Positions 32,584 to 40,740 of a DNA stretch of 54,250 bases are shown here, piece by piece. The notes under the pieces were generated by a model. The model did no database searches and was not told the origin of the DNA. It saw nothing but the letters and a program-made list of their open reading frames with translations. The stretch's first letter is position 1. Every line of letters begins with the position of its first letter. The position numbers and the translations under genes were made by a program. This DNA comes from DATLGB01 sp038258425. GTDB taxonomy: Bacteria > Actinomycetota > Thermoleophilia > Solirubrobacterales > Solirubrobacteraceae. The stretch lies in NCBI GenBank assembly GCA_038258425.1, contig JBBSPV010000025.1, positions 1 through 54,250 on the forward strand, in the 5' to 3' direction.

Positions 32584-34724
32584 GCGTAGTACCGAGCGAC
32601 GGTGAGAATGAGCGCCGACGCGGCGTGCAGTGCCGCCAAGCCGGCCACGGCGACCGCGACGGCCGGTCCGGCGCGGCGTCCGGCGAGCCGTACAGCGACC
32701 GCCACAAGGCCGCCGAAGAGCCCGAGCGCAGCCAGAAAGTACCTCGCCTGAAAGAACCCAGCGCCTGTTCCGACGGAGAAGACGCGCCACTGCTGGTGAC
32801 CGACGACGGCCGCGAGTCCGATCAGCACAAGCGCGTAGCAGCCCAGTTCGAGCCAGCGGCCACGCATGGAGCGGCGCTGGAGGATCAGCGTCCCGACGGC
32901 GGCAGCGAGGAGAGCGGCGGCGATCCAGACGGCGGCGCCGGTGACCCACTCCGCGAACTCGTAGTCCAACCACCCGAAACGGCCCACAAAGCCGTCGAAC
33001 CAGATGAACCGCAGTGGCAGGGTGTCCGGTGGCTGGAACAGATCGTTCATGAAGGGCAATCGCGGCAAGAAGAGCTGCCAGACGTAGGACGCCTCGAAGT
33101 TCGGCCCGCCGCCGTGGCCTGGCGCAACCGTCGCGAGACCCGCGACGGTCACTCCCGACTGGAAGTAGCCGTGGTCGAAGAGCGCCCTGCCGATCAGCTC
33201 GTACGCCGCGAGTGGCAGCGCGACGACCGCGGCCGCTACGGCGGCGGGGCCGATCAGGCTTCGCGGCCGGATCTTGCCACGCGCCGCGCGCACGAGCCCG
33301 AGCAGCATGGCGGCCGCCGCGGCCGGCACGAGGCCCAGGAACAACGGCTTGGTCAGCAGGCCCGCGGCCACCGCGCCGCCCAGCAGCGCCGCCCGGCGCA
33401 GGTTCAGGCCGTGTCGGAGCAGGCGCGCCATGGCGAACAGCGTCCAGGCCCCGCAGGCGTACAGCAGCGCGTCGGCGTTGACGCCGCCGCTGATGAAGCC
33501 GAACAGCGGCTGGAAGGCGGCGGCCAGTCCGCCCGCCGCCCAGGTCCACGGGCTCGACGGCAGCAACTCGCGCACGAAGAGGAAGATGCCAAGCACCGTC
33601 AGCCCAGCCAGCAGCACGGAGACGAGCCGCAGCGGCAGCACCTGGTCGAGCATCGTCGTCCACTTGGTCGCGGCGTACACCGGCGCGGCGAGGAGGTAGT
33701 ACAGCGGCGGGTTGGAGCTCGCGGTGTCGGCCGTGACGCTGTGGCGGGAGAGGTCGCGGGCCGGAACTCGCCGCAGCGCACGCGCCTCCGGCGCGGACCA
33801 GGGTGGCTTGTCCAACACGTTCCCCGTCACGTCGTAGAGCCGGAGCCCGCTCAGCGTGGCCTGCTCCTGCTGCGAGTACGGTTCCTCGCCGACTCTCCGG
33901 GGCATCGGCAGCGTGCCGTCCTCGACGACCTGGGCGACGTAGGCGAAGTGCGCGTTCTCGTCGGGAACCTGAAAGGGCGGCGTCAGCAAGGCCCAGCTCG
34001 CCGTGGTGAGCACCGCGGCTGCGACGCACCAGCGGGCGGCCGACGGGATGCGACGCCGGCTCTCGCGCGGCGCCGTGAGCAGCGCGCGGGCCGCAGCGGC
34101 GAGCGCCGCCAGGAAGAACACCGGCACAAGGACGAGCGTCCACGGCCCGATCCAGCCGGCGTTGCCCGCTGCGAAGTGGTGCGCGAGCCGACCAGCCATG
34201 GACAGCAGCGAGGGGCGGCCGGGTAACAGACTCGCGATGCTCAGCCGACCCGGGGTGGGCCGGCCGCGCATCGTGGCGCTCAGGGTCGGGTCCGCGTCCT
34301 CCCCGGCCCACGCGAGGCGGGCGCCGGACGCGGCGGTGAAGCACCAGCGGCCGCCGCTGACCGTCTCCCGCGGCTGCACGTCGAGCGGGATACGCACAAC
34401 GCCGCTCGTCCATCCCGGGGCGAGCCGGCCCCGAGCCACCACACCACCTGTCGGCCCCCGACCGATCACCCTCACGGCCGGCCCTGGGCGCCCGTTGGTG
34501 CCGAGCGTCATCCGCAGCCGGTCGGTGCCGGCGTGGATCGTCTCGCTCTGTTGGCAGACGCGAGCGCCCTTGCGAGGTGTGGCGAAGAGGAACCGGCCTG
34601 GACTGGTGTCGGCTGGACCCGCTTGACGCTCTGCCCCATGGGTGAGCTGGGCCCCGATGGCGACAGCCAGCAGGACGGCGACGACCGCGACGGCCCCGCC
34701 GACGACCCCGAGGCGGCGGTTCAC
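32580..34724 (-). CDS. DUF2142 membrane protein fused to an N-terminal accessory domain
   Basis: A 714-residue protein. Residues 1-215 repeat the architecture of the separate 235-residue protein at 21740-22447: a first helix, an external beta-domain with C57 and C128, and a second helix. Residues 225-714 are a DUF2142 domain with about eleven helices; LLTPPFQVPDENAHFAYV (D255-E256) matches the equivalent loop of the 496-residue paralogue. Gene order (DPM1-like enzyme, this protein, GT2) suggests it uses a polyprenyl-phosphate sugar outside the membrane, as GT-C enzymes do. It starts at a GTG 7 bp after the DPM1-like gene. Confidence 0.85.
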   Translation of the reverse strand: MNRRLGVVGGAVAVVAVLLAVAIGAQLTHGAERQAGPADTSPGRFLFATPRKGARVCQQSETIHAGTDRLRMTLGTNGRPGPAVRVIGRGPTGGVVARGRLAPGWTSGVVRIPLDVQPRETVSGGRWCFTAASGARLAWAGEDADPTLSATMRGRPTPGRLSIASLLPGRPSLLSMAGRLAHHFAAGNAGWIGPWTLVLVPVFFLAALAAAARALLTAPRESRRRIPSAARWCVAAAVLTTASWALLTPPFQVPDENAHFAYVAQVVEDGTLPMPRRVGEEPYSQQEQATLSGLRLYDVTGNVLDKPPWSAPEARALRRVPARDLSRHSVTADTASSNPPLYYLLAAPVYAATKWTTMLDQVLPLRLVSVLLAGLTVLGIFLFVRELLPSSPWTWAAGGLAAAFQPLFGFISGGVNADALLYACGAWTLFAMARLLRHGLNLRRAALLGGAVAAGLLTKPLFLGLVPAAAAAMLLGLVRAARGKIRPRSLIGPAAVAAAVVALPLAAYELIGRALFDHGYFQSGVTVAGLATVAPGHGGGPNFEASYVWQLFLPRLPFMNDLFQPPDTLPLRFIWFDGFVGRFGWLDYEFAEWVTGAAVWIAAALLAAAVGTLILQRRSMRGRWLELGCYALVLIGLAAVVGHQQWRVFSVGTGAGFFQARYFLAALGLFGGLVAVAVRLAGRRAGPAVAVAVAGLAALHAASALILTVARYYA

Positions 34725-34731
34725 CAGCCCG

Positions 34732-35907
34732 TCAGGACGTGCGCCGCAGGCCGAGGATGCTCAGCAGGAACGACGAGAAGAACACCTGGATGCCGATGAT
34801 GATCAGCGACGCGCCGAACACCGCCAGGCGCTCGTCGGAGAGCTGGCCGAAGCCGCGGTTGATCCAGGTGATGGCGATGACTGCGGCGATGACCAGACCG
34901 ACCGCGAGGATCGCGCCGCCGAGCAGCAGGCCGTGTTCGAGGCGGAAGCGGGCCCGCATGCGGTCGAACCAGGGGTCCTTCTCGCCCATGAAGTACGTCC
35001 CGTAGGCGTGCGCGGCGAGGCCGAGCGCGACGATCTGGGAGCCGACGATCATCAGCAGCGCGCCGGCGACCGCGGTGTGGATGTCCCACTGGCGGCCGAA
35101 GATGTCGATCTGGGCGACGACGGTCAGCGAGATCAGCAGGCCGAGCAGCGAGATGACGGCCCCGGGCAGCATGAACAGATGCGTCGGACTGTGGACGAGC
35201 AGGAAGCGCAGGTGCCGCCAGCCGTCGCGGAAGCTCGAGAGCTTGGACTCGCCGCCCCGCGGGTGGTACTCGATCGGGAACTCGGCGATCCGCAGTCGCT
35301 CCTTGGAGGCCCGGATGACCATCTCGGAGGCGAACTCCATGCCCGTCGTGCGCAGGTCCAGGATCGGCAGGATGTCGCGCCGGAGGCCGCGCATGCCGCA
35401 GTGCGCGTCCGAGACCCCGGTCTTGAAGAACACGTTGAGCACGCCGGTGAGGATCGGGTTGCCGACGTAGCGATGCAGCCAGGGCATCGCACCCGGCTGG
35501 ATGTTGTCCATCCGGTCGCCCATGACGAGCTGGGCGCCCTTGTCGAGCTCCTCGACGAAGTGCGGGATCTCGCCGAAGTCGTAGGTCAGGTCGGCGTCCG
35601 CCATGACGACGTAGTCACCGCGCGCGGCGGCGAAGCCCGCGAGATAGGCGCTGCCGTAACCGGGTCGCGACTCGGGCACGACGCGCGCGCCCGCCGCCTC
35701 GGCGAGCGGGCCCGATCCGTCCGTGGAATTGTTGTCGGCCACGACGACCTCGCCGGGGAAGCCGCAGGCCTCGATGCCCGCGAGCGCCTTGGCGACGCAC
35801 GCCTCGATGTTCTCGGCCTCGTTGAGGCACGGGATCACGACGGACACCTTGGGCGCCGTCAGGTCAGGGGCAGGGTGCCCCGTGGCTTGCTGCTCGAGGG
35901 TGCTCAT
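34732..35907 (-). CDS. DPM1-like GT2 polyprenyl-phosphate glycosyltransferase with membrane tail
   Basis: A 391-residue protein. The catalytic domain (about 18-255) has VVIPCLNEAENIE, VVADNNSTDGS and VVMADADLTYDF, typical of dolichol-phosphate-mannose synthase relatives. Three or four C-terminal helices (from about 255) anchor it. Such enzymes transfer a sugar from a nucleotide donor to undecaprenyl phosphate, providing donors for extracytoplasmic GT-C enzymes. The next gene in the operon is the DUF2142 fusion, a candidate user. A TACGCT about 60 bp upstream on this strand could be its -10. Confidence 0.9.
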   Translation of the reverse strand: MSTLEQQATGHPAPDLTAPKVSVVIPCLNEAENIEACVAKALAGIEACGFPGEVVVADNNSTDGSGPLAEAAGARVVPESRPGYGSAYLAGFAAARGDYVVMADADLTYDFGEIPHFVEELDKGAQLVMGDRMDNIQPGAMPWLHRYVGNPILTGVLNVFFKTGVSDAHCGMRGLRRDILPILDLRTTGMEFASEMVIRASKERLRIAEFPIEYHPRGGESKLSSFRDGWRHLRFLLVHSPTHLFMLPGAVISLLGLLISLTVVAQIDIFGRQWDIHTAVAGALLMIVGSQIVALGLAAHAYGTYFMGEKDPWFDRMRARFRLEHGLLLGGAILAVGLVIAAVIAITWINRGFGQLSDERLAVFGASLIIIGIQVFFSSFLLSILGLRRTS

Positions 35908-36003
35908 TCAGGTCCCGCTCGGATGGAACGCGCGAGCATGCTGCAAGTCGCGCGAAAAGCGTCGTGAGCGTAGCGGACCCCTCGGCCATATCCTTCCCGC
36001 GCC

Positions 36004-37152
36004 GTGCGGATCTGCCTCGTCTACGACTGCCTGTTTCCGCACACCGTGGGCGGCGCGGAGCGCTGGTATCGCAACCTGGCCCTGCGCCTCGCAGCTGATG
36101 GCCACGACGTGACCTACCTGACCCTGCGGCAGTGGGACCGCCGTCGCGGGCCCGACCTGCCGGGCGTCAGAGTGAAGGTGGCCGGTCCACGCATGGCCCT
36201 GTACTCCGGTCCCGGTCAGCGGCGCGTGCTGCCGCCGCTCGTCTTCGGCGCCGGAGTGCTGTGGCACCTGGTGCGCCACGGCAGCCGCTACGACGTCGTG
36301 CACACCGCCTCCTTCCCGTACTTCTCGCTGCTCGCGGCGGCGACGGCGCGACCACTCGGGCGCTTCCGGCTCGTCGTCGACTGGCACGAGCTCTGGAGCC
36401 GCGGCTACTGGCGGGAGTACCTCGGCCGGGCCGGGGGCGACGTCGGCTGGCTCGTGCAGAAGCTGTGCCTGAAGGTGCATCAGCGGGCGTTCTGCTTCGC
36501 GCGCATGACGGCGGCGCGCCTGCGCGACGAGGGCATCCGCGGTGAGGTGACGGTGCTCGAGGGCGAGTACGCCGGGGCGCTCGAGGGCCTGCCGCCACAG
36601 CCCGCGGAGCCGACGATCGTCTTCGCCGGGAGACACATTCCCGAGAAGGGAGCTCCCGCGGCGGTCGCGGCCATCGCCACGGCCGCTCGCCAGCTCCCCG
36701 GACTACGCGGAACCATCTTCGGCGACGGGCCGGAGCGGACGGCGGTCCTGGAGGCGATCGGGCGACTCGGACTCGCCGAGGCGGTGCAGGCGCCCGGTTT
36801 CGTGGACCGGGAGGAGCTGGAGGCGTCGCTGGCACGGGCGCTGTGCCTCCTCCATCCCTCGCAGCGCGAGGGCTATGGACTGGTGGTGGTCGAGGCGGCC
36901 GCGCTCGGCGTACCCACCGTGCTCGTCGATCATCCCGACAACGCCGCGGTCGAGCTGCTCGAGGAGGGCGTCAACGGGACGATCGCCCCGACCGACTCTC
37001 CCGACGATCTGACCGCGGCGATCCTCCGCGTCCACCACGCCGGCCCGGCGTTGCGGATCTCCACGTCGCAGTGGTTCGCCCGCAACGCCCTGCGGCTGTC
37101 GATCGACTCCTCGCTGGAGGTCGTCGCGGCCGGCTACGCGGCCGCCCGCTGA
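36004..37152 (+). CDS. GT4 family glycosyltransferase
   Basis: A 382-residue GT-B enzyme. The N-terminal CLVYDCLFPHTVGGAERWYR is the acceptor-side glycine loop and EGYGLVVVE is the donor-site EX7E. The GTG at 36004 is 9 nt after TATCCT, suggesting a leaderless message; no Shine-Dalgarno is present. The gene stands alone on its strand and overlaps the convergent FkbM gene by 19 bp. Confidence 0.92.
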   Translation: MRICLVYDCLFPHTVGGAERWYRNLALRLAADGHDVTYLTLRQWDRRRGPDLPGVRVKVAGPRMALYSGPGQRRVLPPLVFGAGVLWHLVRHGSRYDVVHTASFPYFSLLAAATARPLGRFRLVVDWHELWSRGYWREYLGRAGGDVGWLVQKLCLKVHQRAFCFARMTAARLRDEGIRGEVTVLEGEYAGALEGLPPQPAEPTIVFAGRHIPEKGAPAAVAAIATAARQLPGLRGTIFGDGPERTAVLEAIGRLGLAEAVQAPGFVDREELEASLARALCLLHPSQREGYGLVVVEAAALGVPTVLVDHPDNAAVELLEEGVNGTIAPTDSPDDLTAAILRVHHAGPALRISTSQWFARNALRLSIDSSLEVVAAGYAAAR

Positions 37153-37901
37153 ACGAGGCGGCAGGTGTCGCAGCTGAAGCTCGCCTCGAAGCGGTCCGCG
37201 TGCAGACGCGGACGCTCGGTCGTCTCGAAGTAGATCGTCCTCACGCGGGTGACCAGCTCGTCCCGGATGGCCGCCACGGTGGCGATCTCGGCGCCCTCCG
37301 TGTCGATCTTGAGGACGTCGATGACTGCGTGCCGTTCCAGCACGGACTCGAGGACGTCGTTGACATCGAGGCACGGGACCTCGATCGACTCGGGCCTGAC
37401 GACGTCGATCCCCCCGTAGCGCCCCGTCGGCTCCACCCCGAAGCGAACGCGTTGCGCGCGGTCCCACACGGCGGCCTCCGTGAGCTCATAGCGCGCCTCC
37501 GCGCCGGCCAGGTTCGCGCGCAGGCGCTCGACGTTGCGCGGCACCGGCTCGAAGAGGTGACAGCGCACATGCGGATTGCGCGTGAGGAAGTACAGCGCGC
37601 TGATGCCGATGTTCGATCCGATGTCGACGACCGTGCCGACGGTCTCCGAAGCCGCGTAGTCGAGGCGGCAGAACACCTCGTTGACGGTCAGCAGGTCGTG
37701 GTGGCTGTACAGCGTCGGGGCCACCACTCCCTGTGGGGTGCGGACCTCGCAGCGGCACGGATACGTCCCGCGGCCGGTGAAGTAGCGCGGCACGTGGCGC
37801 TCGGGGTGCACGTAGCGCGTCGCCATGCGACCCAGCTGCGTCCAGTTCTCGCGGCGCACGGCGTTGCGCGCGACGAAGGCTGGGGATCGACCACCGAGCA
37901 T
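37134..37901 (-). CDS. FkbM-family methyltransferase
   Basis: A 255-residue protein. VVDIGSNIGISALYFLTRNP is motif I, LFEPVPRNVERLRANLA the second motif, and VLKIDTEGAEIATVAA the strongly conserved FkbM block. FkbM enzymes O-methylate sugars or polyketides; a sugar hydroxyl is likely here. The ATG lies 6 nt after TAGGGT of the shared divergent promoter. A C-terminal CDTC pair is unusual for the family. Confidence 0.9.
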   Translation of the reverse strand: MLGGRSPAFVARNAVRRENWTQLGRMATRYVHPERHVPRYFTGRGTYPCRCEVRTPQGVVAPTLYSHHDLLTVNEVFCRLDYAASETVGTVVDIGSNIGISALYFLTRNPHVRCHLFEPVPRNVERLRANLAGAEARYELTEAAVWDRAQRVRFGVEPTGRYGGIDVVRPESIEVPCLDVNDVLESVLERHAVIDVLKIDTEGAEIATVAAIRDELVTRVRTIYFETTERPRLHADRFEASFSCDTCRLVQRAAA

Positions 37902-37907
37902 GGGCCG

Positions 37908-37917
37908 ACCCTAGGAT
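37908..37917. promoter_or_regulatory. Symmetric bidirectional -10 element (FkbM methyltransferase / GT2)
   Basis: ACCCTAGGAT gives TAGGAT rightward, 8 nt before the GTG at 37926, and TAGGGT leftward, 6 nt before the ATG at 37901. The two start codons are only 24 bp apart, so both transcripts must start from this site and both should be leaderless. Confidence 0.65.
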
Positions 37918-37925
37918 GCGCCCGC

Positions 37926-38729
37926 GTGCCGAGTCCCCGCGTCAGTGTCCTCACGGGCGCCTACAACAACGAGACGACTCTCGAGGCCGCCATGCGCTCC
38001 GTGCTCGCGCAGACCATGAGCGACCTCGAACTGCTCGTCATCGACGACGGGTCGGCGGACGGCTCACGTGCCGTGGCCGAGCGGGTGGCCGCCGAGGACG
38101 ACCGGGTGCGGGTGCTGCCCATGCCGCGCAATCTCGGGATCGCCCGGTCGCTCAACGCGGGACTGGCGGAGGCCCGGGCCGCGGTCGTGGCCGTGCTCGA
38201 CGCCGACGACCTCGCCACCCCGCAGCGGCTCGAGCGCCAGCTCGCCGTGCTCGACGCCCGGCCCGAGGTCGCGGTCGTCGGATCCCGGATGCGCGAGATC
38301 GACGTCGACGGCGGCGAGTTGCGCTCCCGCACGCTGCCGGCGGCGGGTGACGTCAACGCCGTCCTGCGGCGCTTCAATCCGCTGCCGAACACGAGCGCCG
38401 CCTTCCGCCGGGCGCCGGTGCTCGCGCTCGGCGGCTACGACACGCGCTATCGCTACGCGATGGAGTACGACCTCTGGCTGCGCCTGGCCGACGAGCACGT
38501 GCTGCACGTGCTGCCCGAGCAGCTCTCGACCCGGCGCATGGGCGGCGGCAACGTCGCCTCCCGGGCCGAGCGTGCCCAGCATGCCGAAGCGCTGCGGATC
38601 GTCGCCCGGCACCTGCTGCGACACCCGAGCCTGCGCGGCGCAGCCGGGCTGGCGGTGCCGCTGGGGGCCTGGCTCGAGCCGAGCGCACTCAAGCGTCTGC
38701 GCCGACGCCGCCTCGGCCAGGCGCTGTGA
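37926..38729 (+). CDS. GT2 family glycosyltransferase
   Basis: A 267-residue GT-A enzyme: SVLTGAYNNETTLEAAMRS, LLVIDDGSADGSRAVAE and VAVLDADDLATPQRLERQ mark the donor and metal sites, and AMEYDLWLRLADE lies in the acceptor region. Start is the GTG at 37926 with the -10 box 8 nt upstream. The C-terminus is Arg-rich and could bind the membrane surface. Its 3' end overlaps the convergent GT4 gene by 41 bp, the longest such overlap here. Confidence 0.92.
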   Translation: MPSPRVSVLTGAYNNETTLEAAMRSVLAQTMSDLELLVIDDGSADGSRAVAERVAAEDDRVRVLPMPRNLGIARSLNAGLAEARAAVVAVLDADDLATPQRLERQLAVLDARPEVAVVGSRMREIDVDGGELRSRTLPAAGDVNAVLRRFNPLPNTSAAFRRAPVLALGGYDTRYRYAMEYDLWLRLADEHVLHVLPEQLSTRRMGGGNVASRAERAQHAEALRIVARHLLRHPSLRGAAGLAVPLGAWLEPSALKRLRRRRLGQAL

Positions 38730-39753
38730 CCGAGCCCGCCGACGCGGGGCTCTCGGCTCCGACCGCCGCCCCGTAGGCGTGGCGTACGCCCTCGAGGAAC
38801 CCGTCGACGCCGAACACCTTCCGGGCGCGCTCACGGGCGGCCGCGCCCTCCTTCGGCCCCACCCGTCGCAGCGCCGCCGCGAAGCCCTCCACGTCCCCGA
38901 CAGGTACGACGATCCCGGCCTCACCCACCGCCTCGCCGTTACCGGCCCCGTCGGAGACGATCATGGCCAGGCCGTGGCCCATCGCGGCCAACAACGCGAA
39001 GGACATGCCCTCCCGCAGCGACGGCATGAGCAGCACGTCGGCGGCGGCGAAGAGACGCTCGAGATCCGTGCGAAAGCCGAGCACCCGCACGCGCTCGGAG
39101 GCCAACGCCTCCAGCGTCGGCCGCATGGCTCCGTCGCCGGCCACGAGCAGGGTGACGTCGGCCGTCTCCGCCGCCCGCACCGCGGTCAGGGGATCCTTGC
39201 GCCCATCGAGCTCGCCGAGCAGGAGGGCGACGGTCCCCTCCTCGGCGATGTCGAGCTCCCGCCGCGCCGTGCGCCGGTCGGCGTCGGTGGTCGGGCTGGC
39301 GACGTCCGTGCCGTTGTGGATCAACCGCAGACGGTCACGATGACGCGGCGCCACGATGGCGGCGAGGTCGGCGCGTTCGGCCTCCGACGAGCACAGCGTC
39401 GCGGCGGTCACCGCCACCGCCGCGCGCAGGCTCGCGCGGAAGGCGGTGCCCGCCGCCCCGTCGACCCGCCGCAGCATGTGCAGCCCCTGAGGCGTCCACA
39501 CGGACGGCCGCGCCGCGATCAGCGGGAGCGCGAGAACGGTGGCGGTATCGCCGTGGGCGTGCACGACGTCGGCTCCCAGGGTGGCGCGGGCGACCCCGGG
39601 CCAGCGCAGCGGAATGGTGGATCCGCCATGTCGCAGCGTCTTGTCGGCGGCGAGCGCCACGCGTCGATGCGAGACTCCGTCGAGACGCTCAAGCAGGTCG
39701 ATGTAGGTCTCGGCGCCACCACCGGCGTGCGGAAGCACGTGCACGATCTTCAT
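38689..39753 (-). CDS. GT4 family glycosyltransferase with altered EX7E motif
   Basis: A 354-residue GT-B protein. MKIVHVLPHAGGGAETYIDLL gives the N-terminal glycine loop, LLLGELDGRKDP the start of the C-terminal domain. In the donor site the sequence is REGMSFALLAAMG: the second Glu of EX7E is Ala, unlike the other four GT4 domains in the window. The ATG at 39753 is 8 nt after TAGCCT. The function is as a retaining glycosyltransferase by family, but activity is less certain because of the substitution. Confidence 0.88.
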   Translation of the reverse strand: MKIVHVLPHAGGGAETYIDLLERLDGVSHRRVALAADKTLRHGGSTIPLRWPGVARATLGADVVHAHGDTATVLALPLIAARPSVWTPQGLHMLRRVDGAAGTAFRASLRAAVAVTAATLCSSEAERADLAAIVAPRHRDRLRLIHNGTDVASPTTDADRRTARRELDIAEEGTVALLLGELDGRKDPLTAVRAAETADVTLLVAGDGAMRPTLEALASERVRVLGFRTDLERLFAAADVLLMPSLREGMSFALLAAMGHGLAMIVSDGAGNGEAVGEAGIVVPVGDVEGFAAALRRVGPKEGAAARERARKVFGVDGFLEGVRHAYGAAVGAESPASAGSVTAPGRGGVGADA

Positions 39754-39813
39754 TGCCGGCGAGGCTAACCCAGGGTCCCTCGGACGGGGGCGGGCCTAGA
39801 GTTCTTCGCCGCC

Positions 39814-40740
39814 GTGGCCGCCGTTCCGCTGACCTGTCTCGCCTGCGGCGCCGCGCTCACCGGCGCCCGCGGCTTTCGCGGGCGCGATCGACTGCACGGC
39901 ACACCTGGCGTCTACGAGGTCCTGCGCTGTCCTGGCTGCGGCTCCGGTCGCACGCTGCCCGCTGCGTCCGCAGCGGACCTCGCCGGCTACTACCCCGAGG
40001 ACTACGCCCCCTACGACGAGTCGATGGGGCCCCTCGTTCGGACCGTCAGCCGTGCTATCCGCTGGTGGCAGCGGCGGGCCGCGTTTGCCGGCGAGCCGCT
40101 CAGGGTGGTCGCACAGTCGCCGGCCGGCCGCATGGTCGACGTGGGCTGCGGCCGAGGCGATCTAGCCGCGGCGTTCGTCGAGCGGGGCTGGCGGGCGACC
40201 GGCGTCGAGCCGTCCGCCGCCGCCTGCGACCTCGCCCGCCGCCGCGGAGTCGACGCTCGCGTCGGAACGCTCGACGACGTCGCGCTGGAGGCCGGCGCCT
40301 ACGACGCCGCGGTCTTCCAGCACTCGCTCGAGCACACACCGGATCCCGGCGGAGACCTCGCCAGGGTTCAGGCGGCTCTGCGCAGAGGCGGAGCCGTGCT
40401 CATCACCGTGCCGAACTTCGCCAACTGGCAACCTCGCCGCGTCGGCAGCCGCTGGTACCACCTCGACCTGCCGCGCCACCGCACGCACTTCACGGCCGTG
40501 GGCCTCGCCGCCGCGCTCGCCGGCGCCGGCCTGCACGTCGAGGCGATCACGACGTCGTCGAGCACCGTCGGCCTGCCGGCCACCGTCCAGTACGCGGTGG
40601 CCGGTCGCTGCCTGTTCCCGGGCGGGCTCGGCCTGCGACTCGCCTCGGGACTGTGCGTAGCCGCGCTGCCGCTCGCCCGGCTGCTCGACCGCCTCGGCGG
40701 CGGCGGCGACCAGCTTCACGCGGTTGCCCGTCGGGTGTAG
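39814..40740 (+). CDS. SAM methyltransferase with N-terminal zinc-finger-like motif
   Basis: A 308-residue protein. C8-x2-C11 and CPGC near residue 39-42 resemble the zinc ribbon of sugar C-methyltransferases. The core has VDVGCGRGDLAAAFVERG, then FQHSLEHTPDPGGDL and GGAVLITVPNFANWQ. A hydrophobic C-terminal segment (about 265-285) may contact the membrane. The GTG is 11 nt after TAGAGT. It abuts the convergent nucleotide-sugar dehydrogenase with no gap. Confidence 0.85.
   Translation: MAAVPLTCLACGAALTGARGFRGRDRLHGTPGVYEVLRCPGCGSGRTLPAASAADLAGYYPEDYAPYDESMGPLVRTVSRAIRWWQRRAAFAGEPLRVVAQSPAGRMVDVGCGRGDLAAAFVERGWRATGVEPSAAACDLARRRGVDARVGTLDDVALEAGAYDAAVFQHSLEHTPDPGGDLARVQAALRRGGAVLITVPNFANWQPRRVGSRWYHLDLPRHRTHFTAVGLAAALAGAGLHVEAITTSSSTVGLPATVQYAVAGRCLFPGGLGLRLASGLCVAALPLARLLDRLGGGGDQLHAVARRV

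Noticed and set aside
32584..34413. Long upstream extension of the GT2 gene at 31708
   Set aside because: It covers the DUF2142 gene in another frame; the GT2 domain starts right after the GTG at 32583, which overlaps the previous stop.
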